Shown piece by piece: positions 11,713 to 22,104 of a DNA stretch of 64,000 nt (positions are counted from its first letter, which is position 1; every line of letters begins with the position of its first letter). The notes under the pieces were generated by a model. It was not told the origin of the DNA. It did not search any database and saw only the letters and a list, made by a program, of their open reading frames with translations. Position numbers and translations under genes: made by a program. The DNA lies in assembly GCA_002917075.1 (NCBI GenBank), contig NTMA01000007.1, positions 1 to 64,000 of the forward strand, written 5' to 3'. The DNA comes from Hawksworthiomyces lignivorus. Taxonomy: Eukaryota > Ascomycota > Sordariomycetes > Ophiostomatales > Ophiostomataceae.

Positions 11713-12949
11713 TCTGGCTTGCTTTCGTTTAGGCTAATTGCAATTGGGCATGATCCCGGTGGGTGGACTTTAATACAGAAAGCCCGGCGACGCCTTTAGC
11801 TTTTATTGTTCCAGCGGCAAGGCGATGCAAAAATTGTGTTGCCTTATATTTTGTATAGTAAATTCCGAATGACGTCCATTTCCGAATGCGCACAACGACA
11901 AGATCCAATTCCGACATGGAGGTCAAGAATTCTGTACTGGAGTTAAACGGTGTTAGTCACGGCGGTTTTAACACTTTTTGAATGGATCTCCGTCGCCCAG
12001 CTATGACTCCAAACAGACTAGGGCCTTTGCCCCAGGATTTAAGATTTTCTTTTGTCCACTAATATCGGTACCGAGGCGGCAAAGATGACACATACATATG
12101 GAAAAGCGCAATACGAGTACGGCACAGCTGCCAAAGAAATCTCGTGCCAATCTCGCGCCAATCTCGTGCCAGCGACCTTTCCTGCACATCCGTCTCTAGC
12201 AAATAAGAAGCAAGCGAAATCGGAATGACGATGGTATTCAGAGGGGTGCAGTTTTGTGTATTACGCGTAACTTTTCGTGTATATAGCCAATCGACGTTGG
12301 TGCCTTCCAGGCCTGTGCTCTGAACCCAATGCCCTACATATAATAGACACTGCGATGTAGGCGCCCGAGTATAAAGATTATGCAGGGAGTACTCCGTCAT
12401 CATGGCCTCTAATAACCGGAACCCGTGCTGGCGGGCCTTTACCGGAAAAGATTCAATATCTTTGGGCTGCACCCGTTCCAAGTGTGTGGCACGGAGGGAA
12501 AGCTTTGATACCGTGGCAGCCAATCAAGATTCCATTGATATTCGCATCAGACGCTCAATGAGCCTGCCGTGTATCCGTTTACTTGAACCCCATGTCTTCA
12601 GCTACATATGACTCACTTTTCACGCTTCTGTTGCCTGAATGCACGTTGCAGTTTGCACTTATGCTATGGAATCAATGTGATAGGAACGACCAGAGGTCCT
12701 CGATGGATTAGTTTAATCTCCTTTGAAAAACTTCAATGGTCCTAGTTTCCGGTTTATAAATCCACCGTATTACTCAAGGCCGTGATCTATCAGGATGCTA
12801 TGAGTCAATGCTAATGGATATTGACATGTCAACAGCCGATTTGAGAGAGTTTCGTATGTTTGTTCGTCTGTGACAAGAAATTGTCGACATTGAAAGACAC
12901 AATCCCGTTCACCTCAGCATTGTCGTCCATCGGAAAGAGTACTAGATTC
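11713..12949. other. Intergenic region, no supported gene
   Basis: Promoter side of the QDR transporter. A 154-codon open frame on the minus strand (12059-12523) begins only with a TTG and has no recognised domain. Nothing else stands out. Confidence 0.5.
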
Positions 12950-13205
12950 TTGGCCAGCCGCCGCCCAGGCACGGCAGCTGGAACCCATCGCCGAGCAGCT
13001 GGGCGTCATGCAGAGCATGCCAGCATCTATGTAGGCCCCGACATGCCCGTACGCCAGCTTCATAATCATTGGCACCAGCAGGCCTGAGCAGATGTACGAG
13101 AATCTCGAGGCCACCGAGGCTAACAAGAGAGTCGAGCCCGAGAAGATGGCGGAAATTGACACGGTCTTCAACAACGACCTGCTCATCATAGTTGAGAGGT
13201 TCTAA
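12950..13205 (+). pseudogene. Aldo-keto reductase C-terminal relic
   Basis: One plus-strand frame reads ARQLEPIAEQLGV, then a TAG stop, then FIIIGTSRPEQMYENLEATEA and KRVEPEKMAEIDTVF before a TAA at 13203-13205. This matches the C-terminal part of the aldo-keto reductase group that includes potassium-channel beta subunits (helix PIAxxLG, then the NADP-binding GASRPEQxxEN segment). The helix normally found between them is scrambled and holds the stop, and no N-terminal barrel was found upstream. So it is a decayed fragment, not a gene. Confidence 0.55.
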
Positions 13206-14297
13206 AAAAAAAAAAGAGCATTGTGCCATAGGAGCTTTAATTATATTAAAATAGAATTGAACTACAATCATGAGCAAATCTTGCCTCCTCTTTTTACACG
13301 TAAATATTTTCTCAACTCCCTCCTAGAACTTATACACAGACCAACGCCCCACGTTTAACTGCACGTCTGGGCAGACGCTACCCAGCCGTGCCTACTTAGG
13401 TATCTTACATAAATATATCACTGCACCCTACTCCGTTCTCCGACTAGACCAACCAATGCCAGGACGCAAACACCCACATTAGATCTGTTGCTACAGCTAA
13501 GAGCGAAATCGCTGTCCTCCACCCATAAACTCTTTTTAAGAGTTTCAAGTAGAGATACAGCGTGCTTTTGTTTTGTTTATACTTTGTATTTCGTCAGTGT
13601 TGGAGGGGCATAAGGTCCACTTATCCTGTCCAATAACATTAGAGGATTTGGGAGCCAAGGCACCAATAATAACATAGGTAGCTAAACGATGTGGTAATTA
13701 CGGAGTAGGCATACAGAGTAGAGCACTCAGCCCTGCCAAATCAAAAAAAAAACAAAAAAACAATATGGCCCAAAGTTGCTCCATTGCTGCGCTCACGGTC
13801 AGCCTTGCTCTGTGACCCGGATGTGTGTTTTGCCGAAGTCCGGCAACGTTGGGCGGTAGCGCCAGGCATGCAGGGGTCTCATGGCTTCAGCCGCACGTCA
13901 ACTTAGGTAGGGACTGTAATACAGGCTGGCACTCGATATCAGCAGAATAGATGGTCGCGCCATATCACCCAACAAGCTGGGAGACGGCGCCCAGGTCACC
14001 CCTTGGTAATAGCCGCAATTATTCCTAGCAGTGGTATGGTAGTTCTACCTTTTCCGTCGACGAATGACCGCTGACCCTCCTAGCACCCTTCGATCGACCT
14101 TTCGACCAAGAGCGATCTGCGCCTTCCTCCATCCGTCCTTTCGACTTCGCGAACACGTTGACGACTGAACCCATCAAAAGATCGCGAAGGTAAATAGCAA
14201 TAGCTCAGAAACCCTTAGCAAAACATACCTACCTATGAAACGAGGACGTCATTAATACGATCATGTATATTTCGACAGCTCAAATCTGCTCTAAAGA
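13206..14297. other. Intergenic region upstream of the NLR gene
   Basis: No gene seen. It holds a short hairpin (AAACTCTT, 3-base loop, AAGAGTTT, near 13527), an exact TACGGAGTA at 13699-13707 and a near copy TACTCCGTT at 13429. The last 250 bases before 14298 probably hold the NLR promoter and leader; TTTCGAC-type words recur near 14095-14150. Confidence 0.5.
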
Positions 14298-17200
14298 ATG
14301 CGTCTTCTGGAGCGTAACAACATGGGCGAGATCTCCCTGACTGAGGTCCCTTCTGGCGAAAATGCTCCCCCGTATGCGATACTTTCGCACACCTGGGGTG
14401 CCGAAGAGGTCAGCTTCAAAGACCTAATGGATGGTACAGGCAAGGACAAACTCGGCTACTATAAGATTCGGTTTTGCGGAGAGCAGGCCCGGCGCGATAA
14501 TCTGCGATACTTTTGGGTTGACACATGCTGCATCAATAAACCGGACAGCACCGAGCTTCAAGAGGCTATCAACTCTATGTTTCGCTGGTACCGTGATGCA
14601 GCCAAGTGCTACGTCTATCTCGAGGATGTCTCGACGTCCGTCCGCGATGCCGACGGCAAGCGCAGGAAGCTGGACTGGAAAACGGCTTTTCGGAAGAGTA
14701 GATGGTTCACTCGTGGATGGACCCTTCAGGAGCTTATTGCTCCGATGTCTGTTCAATTCTTCTCTAAAGAGGGAGTGCTCCTGGGAGACAGGATGTCTCT
14801 AGAACAAGATATCCACCACATTACGGGAATTCCTCTCCTAGCCATTCAAGGTAGCACCTTGTCTGATTTTAGTATCGCCGAGCGACAGGCATGGATGACA
14901 AAGCGTGACACAACACGCAAAGAAGACAAGGCGTACTCACTACTAGGCATCTTCAGCATTCACATGCCGCTTATCTACGGCGAAGGGGAAAAGAACGCAT
15001 TTAGGCGGTTACAAGAGGAGATCAACAAAGCTGCAATAGGCGAGCCCCCATCAATAATGCAAGCGGATGCCTGGATCCGTAACAATCACTACACTGCATG
15101 CAGGCTCAAGATCGAACGACTCTCGGGCCAACAGCTATCGATGGATCAGTGTTACATCAATCTCGCTATTATAATACAGCCGGGCCGCAACGCAACCCGC
15201 TCCGAAGGATCAAAAAAAGAAGATACGCCGACTCGGTCCTCCCCGTTTTCACTTCACGCACGGCTTAAGATCGAGACACCGGACAAGAACCTCCAGGTCG
15301 AGCTACCGACGCTCTTTGACACACGCAAGGGACCCGATGGTCACACAGTACAGCCGAGAAGAATCCTGATCCGAGGACGAGCCGGAGTTGGGAAGACTAC
15401 CTTGTGCAAAAAGATGGTCCATGATTTTCTCCGCGGCACATGGACGGACTTGTTCGACCGTATACTATGGTTCCCGTTGCGGAGGCTGAAGTCTTGGAAC
15501 GCCTCAGAATACGATCTTGGGCAACTCTTTTATCACGAGTATTTCGCCGAATCCAGCAGGGGCCACGATCTCGCTGAAAAGCTGTGGCGTACTATTGAGG
15601 ACACAGGTGGTGGGAAAACTTTATTTATCCTCGATGGTCTGGATGAGGTAGCCCGGGACTTATACTCCGACGACAACATATCCAGGCTTCTTACAACACT
15701 TTTAAATCAGCGCAACGTCATCATCACGTCTCGCCCGTACGGGTCTCTTCCGGCTGGCCTCCACCCTCTCCACCTTGAACTAGAGACAATCGGATTCTAC
15801 CCAGATCAAGTGAACGAGTACGTCGAAAAGACCATCTGTGACCAACAGAAGGCCGACGAAATTCAATCATTTCTTCGATATCGTTTGCTCATTCAGGACC
15901 TTGTGCGGATCCCCATACAACTGGACGCGCTCTGCTTTACGTGGGACGAAGGCTTCGGCCAAAGCTCTCAGCAGACCATGACGGCCATATACCAATCTAT
16001 TGAGCATCGACTATGGAAGAAGGACATCTTACGATTAGAGAAGAAAGACAATGGGGAGCTAGTAACCCATTCTCATATTGAGGATTCTGATCCGTCTGAG
16101 ATCGAAGACCTCGTCAAGGATGAGATCTATTTTCTTGAAGGCCTTGCCTTTACCGGACTACACAACGATGTCGTAGACTTCAACGTAGAGCATCGAAACA
16201 ACATAACTAAACATTTCAAACCACGGACGACGACTTTCTTAGTCGATAAGATAGTTCCGCGCCTCTCTTTTCTCCGAACGTCAGACCCATCAGCTGAATA
16301 CAGCAACCGAAACTATCACTTTTTACACTTGACATTCCAGGAGTATTTTGCGGCACGGTATTTTGTACAGCAGTGGACGTCTGATCAAGATCTCAAATAT
16401 CTGGAGCTTACTCGAGAGTCTCAGCAAGGCAGACCTATCAAGTGCAATACTATCAGCTACCTTCGGAAATACAAATACGACGCACGCTACAATATATTTT
16501 GGCGGTTTGTCGCTGGCTTGCTTCGCGCCAATCACATCGACAAGCAGCTCTTCCTCTTTTTCGACACGATCGAGGACCAACCTCACGATCTCTTGGGTCC
16601 AGTGCATCAACGGCTGGTTATGCACTGCCTAACCGAAGTGGATCCGTCGCAGGAGATCCCGGAATTCAAACCACTTCAAGAGCAATTAAAACGGTGGCTG
16701 CTGTTTGAATGTAGATTCCGAGAACGTCAGCGACTAGCAGCCGAGATGGATTTCCCGGAACCAGTCCTAGAAGCGGTCCTACAAGAAGAATCCGAGGATG
16801 TGAGGACAAAAATTTTATACTCGTTAGAAGGAAGACCAAAAATTTCTCCAACGATTGTAAAGCTTACGACTTCCTGGCTAGCTAATAACGTCTCAAAAAG
16901 CTTAAAAGTAGCGACCCTTAGCATATTCTACCGTCCCCGTGAGTCCTTGCCACCTGAGACCCTACAAGCTGTGGTACGCCTGTTAGAGGACGAGAACGAG
17001 GACGTCAGAAGGGCTACGGCTAGCGCTTTCAGGAGGCGGTCGGCCCTACCACTAGAGATTCTACAAGCTCTAGTACGCCGGTTAGAGGACGAGGACAAGG
17101 ACGTCAGATTTGCTTCGGCCTACGCTTTAGGGGAGCAGTCGGCCCTACCACATGAGATCCTACAAACTATAACGCACCGGTTAGAGGACGAGGACAAGGA

Positions 17201-18488
17201 CGCCAGAATGACTGCGGGCTACGCTTTAGGGAAACAGTCGGCTCTGCCACCTGAGATCCTACAAGCTATAGCGCACCGGTTAGAGCACGAGGACATGGAT
17301 GTCAGAATGGCTGCGGGCTACGCTTTAGGGAAACAGTCGGCCTTACCACCTGAGATCCTACAAGCTATAGTGCACCGGTTAGAGGACGAGGACAAGGACA
17401 TCAGATTGGCTGCGGCCTACGCTTTAAGGAAGCAGTCGGCTCTGCCACCTGAGATCCTACAAGCTATAGCGCACCGGTTAGAGGACGAGGACAAGGGCGT
17501 CAGAATGGCTGCGGCCAACGCTTTAGGGAAGCAGTCGGCTCTGTCACCTGAGATCCTACAAGCTATAGCGCACCGGTTAGAGGACGAGGACAAGGGCGTC
17601 AGATGGGCTGCGGTCAACGCTTTAGGGGAGCAGTCGGCTCTGTCACCTGAGATCCTACAAGCTATAGTGCAACGGTTAGAGGACGAGGACAAGGGCGTCA
17701 GATGGGCTGCGGTCAACGCTTTAGGGGAGCAGTCGGCTCTGTCACCTGAGATCCTACAAGCTATAGTGCACCGGTTAGAGGACGAGGACATGGGCGTCAG
17801 AATGGCTGCGGTCAACGCTTTAGGGGAGCAGTCGGCTCTGTCACCTGAGATTCTACAAGCTCTAGTACGCCGGTTAGAGGACGAGGATAAGGGCGTTAGA
17901 TGGACTACGGTCAACGCTTTAGGGGAGCAGTCGGCCCTACCACATGAGATCCTACAAACTATAACGCACCGGTTAGAGGACGAGGACAAGGGCGTCAGAA
18001 TGGCTGCGGTCAAAGCTTTAGGGAAGCAGTCGGCTCTACCACCTGAGATCCTACAAGCTATAGTGCACCGGTTAGAGGACGAGGATAAGGGCGTTAGATG
18101 GGCTGCGGCCAACGCTTTAAGGGAGCAGTCGGCTCTGTCACCTGAGATCCTACAAGCTATAGCGCACCGGTTAGAGGACGAGGACATGGGCGTCAGAATG
18201 ACTGCGGCCGACGCTTTGCGTCAACTCTCGGTTTTGCCAAATACAAAATTTTGCTCATTTCTTCTAGACATAGGTAGCCAGACTTTTAGTCACCTATACG
18301 GTGTTTGGCTCAAGCGGAGCTTTGATGAGCATGTAACTTGGTGTGTTAACGGAGGAGATACTTTTATCAACTTGCCAGAGGGAGGTAAGGACATCCCTTT
18401 TGACAAGTTGGAAGGCCTAGTCCAACAAGCGCAAATGCAATTAGGGGTTCCTTTGCATGAGGGTGGATTTGTCTTATGTAATTCTTAA
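14298..18488 (+). CDS. HET-NACHT-HEAT NLR-like non-self recognition protein
   Basis: A single uninterrupted frame of 1396 residues. N-terminal HET domain: YAILSHTWG (26-34), the WVDTCCINK block (about 73-81), GWTLQELIAP (about 140-150) and DKAYSLLGIF (about 210-220). A NACHT NTPase follows: P-loop GRAGVGKTT (360-368), Walker B LFILDGLDE (442-450) and a sensor-like ITSRP. Residues 883-1311 are 13 tandem 33-residue HEAT-like repeats. The last 85 residues are a non-repeat tail I cannot assign. In fungi, HET-NACHT proteins act in heterokaryon incompatibility: the repeats sense, NACHT oligomerises and HET triggers cell death (established for HNWD proteins of Podospora, which carry WD40 repeats). 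Here the sensor is made of HEAT repeats. The gene borders transposon debris. The frame and motifs are intact, so it is probably functional. Confidence 0.93.
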   Translation: MRLLERNNMGEISLTEVPSGENAPPYAILSHTWGAEEVSFKDLMDGTGKDKLGYYKIRFCGEQARRDNLRYFWVDTCCINKPDSTELQEAINSMFRWYRDAAKCYVYLEDVSTSVRDADGKRRKLDWKTAFRKSRWFTRGWTLQELIAPMSVQFFSKEGVLLGDRMSLEQDIHHITGIPLLAIQGSTLSDFSIAERQAWMTKRDTTRKEDKAYSLLGIFSIHMPLIYGEGEKNAFRRLQEEINKAAIGEPPSIMQADAWIRNNHYTACRLKIERLSGQQLSMDQCYINLAIIIQPGRNATRSEGSKKEDTPTRSSPFSLHARLKIETPDKNLQVELPTLFDTRKGPDGHTVQPRRILIRGRAGVGKTTLCKKMVHDFLRGTWTDLFDRILWFPLRRLKSWNASEYDLGQLFYHEYFAESSRGHDLAEKLWRTIEDTGGGKTLFILDGLDEVARDLYSDDNISRLLTTLLNQRNVIITSRPYGSLPAGLHPLHLELETIGFYPDQVNEYVEKTICDQQKADEIQSFLRYRLLIQDLVRIPIQLDALCFTWDEGFGQSSQQTMTAIYQSIEHRLWKKDILRLEKKDNGELVTHSHIEDSDPSEIEDLVKDEIYFLEGLAFTGLHNDVVDFNVEHRNNITKHFKPRTTTFLVDKIVPRLSFLRTSDPSAEYSNRNYHFLHLTFQEYFAARYFVQQWTSDQDLKYLELTRESQQGRPIKCNTISYLRKYKYDARYNIFWRFVAGLLRANHIDKQLFLFFDTIEDQPHDLLGPVHQRLVMHCLTEVDPSQEIPEFKPLQEQLKRWLLFECRFRERQRLAAEMDFPEPVLEAVLQEESEDVRTKILYSLEGRPKISPTIVKLTTSWLANNVSKSLKVATLSIFYRPRESLPPETLQAVVRLLEDENEDVRRATASAFRRRSALPLEILQALVRRLEDEDKDVRFASAYALGEQSALPHEILQTITHRLEDEDKDARMTAGYALGKQSALPPEILQAIAHRLEHEDMDVRMAAGYALGKQSALPPEILQAIVHRLEDEDKDIRLAAAYALRKQSALPPEILQAIAHRLEDEDKGVRMAAANALGKQSALSPEILQAIAHRLEDEDKGVRWAAVNALGEQSALSPEILQAIVQRLEDEDKGVRWAAVNALGEQSALSPEILQAIVHRLEDEDMGVRMAAVNALGEQSALSPEILQALVRRLEDEDKGVRWTTVNALGEQSALPHEILQTITHRLEDEDKGVRMAAVKALGKQSALPPEILQAIVHRLEDEDKGVRWAAANALREQSALSPEILQAIAHRLEDEDMGVRMTAADALRQLSVLPNTKFCSFLLDIGSQTFSHLYGVWLKRSFDEHVTWCVNGGDTFINLPEGGKDIPFDKLEGLVQQAQMQLGVPLHEGGFVLCNS
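16944..18230 (+). repeat. 13 tandem 99-bp HEAT-repeat units
   Basis: Units are exactly 99 bases (33 residues), start with S/A-L-P/S-P-E-I-L-Q and contain RLEDED and ALG-QS. Units 6-9 are almost identical at the DNA level, while unit 1 is the most diverged. Differences cluster at unit positions 9-12, 19-20, 23-27 and 30-31. The surrounding coding sequence is not repetitive. Confidence 0.92.
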
Positions 18489-18890
18489 GCTACTCTCTTA
18501 TACTCTTTTGTCATACCTATTACAAAACTGCTCCTTATTGAAAACAATGCTCTGCTAGTTGATCGGGCTAGGGGTGTTTATGTTCTGTAAGAAGAGACTA
18601 GGCGTATCAGTGTAGCGATGTATGCAATGATGGCACAGGATCAAGGGCTCATATAGGTTCTTGATTCGGACAATCGGCAACGACTGGTGAGTTGTGGCTA
18701 GGGTAGAGCCAATAGTGGCTCAGGAGTTGTTGACAACCCCTAGATTAGGGAGAAGTTTCTTTGTTTGCTAGATTTTTGCCAGTCGTCAACACCCACCAAA
18801 CTAATAAATAAGGGGGAAACGGCTTCTTCGCTTTTAGCTTAGATAGAAAACAGCAAGCACCTTCTATCAAGCAGACACCACGATATTGTG
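18489..18890. other. NLR downstream region, no gene
   Basis: About 400 bases after the NLR stop hold no supported frame. They contain small inverted words (for example GTTGTTGACAAC near 18726) and lead into the dispersed repeat that begins near 18900. Confidence 0.5.
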
Positions 18891-18899
18891 CCTGATCAG

Positions 18900-19180
18900 A
18901 CGTGAAGCAACAGAACAAGCCTACTCTCATTCATTTTGGTTGAGAATCCGTCGAGAGACTACAAAGGCGTCAGGAACCTTCCGCCGACCCGGCCACAAGG
19001 CCACCGCACTTCACAACAAAAAGGAGGTTAACGCAGCTGTTGGCAACGCTCTTGCAGGAGCGTTGCAGCCCACTGCTTTGGCTACCATCACGTGCCCTTA
19101 GGTTGTGTTGCTGTGGTGGTTTTGTTGGTTAGGTTGAGTTGAGGAGTCAGCCCGCCTCCTCAATATCATCGTCGTTTATG
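18900..19180 (+). repeat. Dispersed repeat, copy A
   Basis: This stretch aligns with 31370-31690 over most of its length. The best block is GAGGAGTCAGCCCG with flanking GGTTAG and CTC-CTCAA; further blocks share AAGGC-TC-GG and CCCGGCC-AAGGCC. Plus-strand translations also match loosely (TKASG versus KKASG). Reversed, the end reads TGATATTGAGGAGG, which could be an LTR terminus, but no second LTR was found. Probably a decayed mobile element. Confidence 0.45.
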
Positions 19181-19182
19181 TA

Positions 19183-19560
19183 ATCATTTCGGGGTCTTGA
19201 TTTTATTCTTCACTACGTTCCGCATCACCTTCTTAGTCCAGCCATATTGTTTCAGCTCTCTACCCATGGCGAATCGTAAGATATTAACGTTGTATTTATT
19301 TTATATGTAGAGTATCAGCCATGCGACCTAGCTTGTTCTCTACGGCAAGCCATATATTTTCTGTTACTTTCCTGGGCCGATCCATAGTCTTTTAAGGGGT
19401 ATCGGCTGTGCCATCTACAATCTGCCGTCGCGTGTGACGGACTCTTCGTGTGGAGCAAGGGATACTTGCAGCGATTTGCTTATCTGTGAGAGCTTCTCGG
19501 CCCTCTAGCTTACTTATAATGATGTCCTACAGCTCACGTCGCCATGGAAGGTAGAAAACT
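19183..19560 (-). mobile_element. Tc1/mariner-type transposase relic
   Basis: Minus-strand translation gives DIIISKLEGREALTDKQIAA followed by SIPCSTRRVRHTRRQIVDGT, a helix-turn-helix resembling the N-terminus of fungal DDE transposases, then DRPRKVTENIWLAVENKL. After a frameshift it continues RELKQYGWTKKVMRNVVKNK, matching the conserved WT-K segment that precedes the first catalytic Asp. Two in-frame stops (TAG, TAA) can each be explained by C-to-T change of a Gln codon, as in repeat-induced point mutation. The catalytic part is missing, so it is dead. Copy A of the dispersed repeat abuts its truncated end. Confidence 0.55.
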
Positions 19561-20080
19561 TTGGAGTTGCCCAAATTCCACGACACAAAAAAAGAATTAA
19601 AACATTTTCATTAATACCATAAATATCGCTATCCATAGCAGTGTCTACGATGTCGTATAGTTTAGATTTTGCTTGTTTTGGCGACGATAATACTGGCATG
19701 TAGCGATATGCAATTATCCCGAATTAATGGTCGCTTATCGCCGGTACAGGAGGGTGGGCTGCAGCTATGTAAAATCTGCTGGCTTGAGACAAATTCTTCG
19801 CGTCATCTCGGCTCATCTGCGTCATCAGACATCAAGATCCAAACGCGCATGGACGTCAGCCGCCTTGTACGGCAAGATTGTTCGCGTCGGCATATCTTCT
19901 CATGAAAGAAGCAGCCGGGTGTCTTGCTTCTTGCACCACAGCTAGGGAATGAATTGGTCCTGTCTTGCCCCTCTTCGCTGCTACCGTCATCGCCTGTCTC
20001 TGCTGCCGTCACCACCGTCTGCACCGTCTGCCTGCTTTCGTCTTATTCATTCTGCCGCTGTGCTCAGGCCAGCCGCCGAC
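19561..20080. other. Intergenic region upstream of the FPGS gene
   Basis: No gene seen. The last 120 bases before 20081 are rich in C and T (CTGCCGTC, CACCACCGTCTGCACC), as expected of a promoter or leader. Confidence 0.5.
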
Positions 20081-21890
20081 ATGGATCCACCTCCAACATA
20101 CGCGGTACGTCAAGGGAGATCGATATACTGGAACCGGCTGCCAGGAAATACTAACGGAAGGGCGGGGTAGGATGCCATCCGCCTCTTGAACTCCACGCAG
20201 AGTGGATTCAAGATCCTGGAAGAGCGGAGGAAAGCTGGCATCACGCTGGAATCCACAAACCCCATCCAGCTGATGTGGTCATGGATCGAGGACATTGGAT
20301 ACGAGCCAGAGGAACTGAACCGGCTGAACGTGATCCACGTTGCGGGGACAAAGGGCAAAGGTACGACATGCGCATTTACAAACTCCATCCTAGAGCAATA
20401 CCGGAGGCGCGCCGTTGATGGCGGCAGCAGCAGCAGCAGCACGACCGAGCCGGTCCGCAGAGGGCCCCGCAAGATTGGTCTGTACACGTCGCCCCACCTG
20501 GTGGCCGTGCGCGAGCGCATCTGCATCAACTCGCAGCCCATCTCGGAGGAGCTGTTTGCGCGCTACTTCTTTGAGGTGTGGCACGCGCTGGAGGCCGCGG
20601 CCGAGCGCAACGGGACGGACCCGGCGGCCAAGCCGTCGTACTTCCGGTTCCTGACGCTGCTGTCCTTCCACGTCTTTATGCGCGAGGGCGTCGACGCGGC
20701 CATCTACGAGGCCGGCGTGGGCGGCGAGCTCGACGCCACCAACGCCGTCATCGCGCCCGCCGCCACCGCCATCACCACGCTGGGCATCGACCACGTCGAT
20801 ACCCTCGGCGCCACCATTGACAGGATCGCCTGGCACAAGGCCGGCGTGCTCAAGGCCGGCTGCCGCGCCAACTTCACCGTCGCCCAGGAACCCGCCGCCA
20901 TGGCCGTGCTGCGGGAGCGCGCCGCCGAGCGCAAGACCACCCTGACCGTCCTGACGGAGCGCTGCTGCGACGCCATAGTGAGCCGCGTGCGCATCACCCC
21001 GGGCGCTGCCTTCCAGCGCGGCAACGCCGCCCTGGCCGTCATGCTCGCCGCCGCGGCCCTGCGCCGCCTGGGCGTCGACGAGCCCAACCTGCCCGACCCG
21101 TCGAGCCACGACCCCATCGGCGAGGTCGCCCTGCCGCCCGAGTTTGTCGAGGGCCTCGAGACCGCCGTGTGGCGCGGCCGCTGCGACACCAAGGTCACCG
21201 GCTGCCAGACCTGGTACCTGGACGGCGCGCACAACGAGCAGAGCCTGGACGTGGCCTGCCGGTGGTTCGGGCGCGTCTTGGAAGAAGAGTGAGATGCCAT
21301 GCTGCGTTTTTTTTCGCTTCCCCCCCCTCGGAGGATCAGATATGCTGACGTGCAAGTCTCTCCAGGAACAAAAACGTGGCAAAGCCGCCGCCAAACGTGC
21401 TGATCTTCAACCAGCAGTCTCTGCGCGACGCCGCGGGTCTGCTGCGCATTGTGCACAAGACCGTCTACGACAACTTTCCGGGCCAGCGCTTCCAGTACGC
21501 CATATTCTGCACCAACGTCACATACAAGAACAATTCGTGGAAAGTCGGTATGTATATTTTATCCCCGCGTCAAATAATGCGCATTCAACCAAGCTGGGCC
21601 CTTTTTTCTAACAACCGCTCACAGACTTTGTCAACAACAATGTGGACCCTGCCGCGCTCAAGGATCTGGCCTTGCAGCAGGAGCTCGCCGACGCCTGGAA
21701 GAAGCTTGACCCGGCGACCGAGGTAAAGGTCTCGCCGACCATTGAAGATGCAGTCGACTTTGTGCGCCAGATTGACGGCGGCGACATCGACATCCGCACA
21801 CTAATCACCGGCAGCTTCCACCTCATCGGTGGCGCCTTGTCTGTTCTTGAAGGAGAAAACTTTGCGTTCAGCAGTACCCAGGCGTCTTAA
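20081..21890 (+). CDS. MET7: Folylpolyglutamate synthase
   Basis: Four exons, 20081-20104, 20171-21288, 21366-21547 and 21625-21890, encode 529 residues. The enzyme adds glutamates to folates using ATP, which retains them in the cell and supports one-carbon metabolism and methionine synthesis. Seen: Mur-ligase-like P-loop GTKGKGTT (67-74), the folate-binding segment TSPHLVAVRERI (114-125), GGELDATN, TTLGIDHVDTLG and the C-terminal YLDGAHNEQS. Length and the TSPHL motif fit FPGS better than the shorter dihydrofolate synthase. The first coding exon is only 24 bases (MDPPPTYA). The symbol is that of the yeast gene, assigned by family. No N-terminal mitochondrial extension is visible, though an alternative upstream start could provide one. 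Confidence 0.9.
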
Positions 21891-22104
21891 TCAAGTTTCA
21901 CATTCGTGCTTCTTATTTCCTCTTCCAGATACCTCCACGGATGTCGGATTGCTTTTTCTTTTTTATGTCATAATGACCATATCTAGACACGCAGGGTACT
22001 TTTGCACCAGGATCAATTAGAGCTTAGATGGCCAAAAAAAAAAAATAGACGGAAATACTTTTTTGAGGGAACTCTGAAAAAAATTCTATTCATTTCTCTT
22101 TACA

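Noticed and set aside
12059..12523. 154-codon minus-strand frame
   Set aside because: Starts with TTG, no recognised family, no neighbouring exons.
17417..18187. 256-codon minus-strand repeat frame over the NLR
   Set aside because: Reverse reading of the HEAT units (SSSSNRCAIACRISG repeated); periodicity comes from the real gene.
16944..18230. Possible CRISPR-like or satellite array
   Set aside because: Units are coding, with no spacers, and lie inside one long open frame with NLR domains.
20390..21394. 334-codon minus-strand frame over the FPGS gene
   Set aside because: Reverse reading of GC-rich FPGS exons, spanning an intron, with no recognisable domain.
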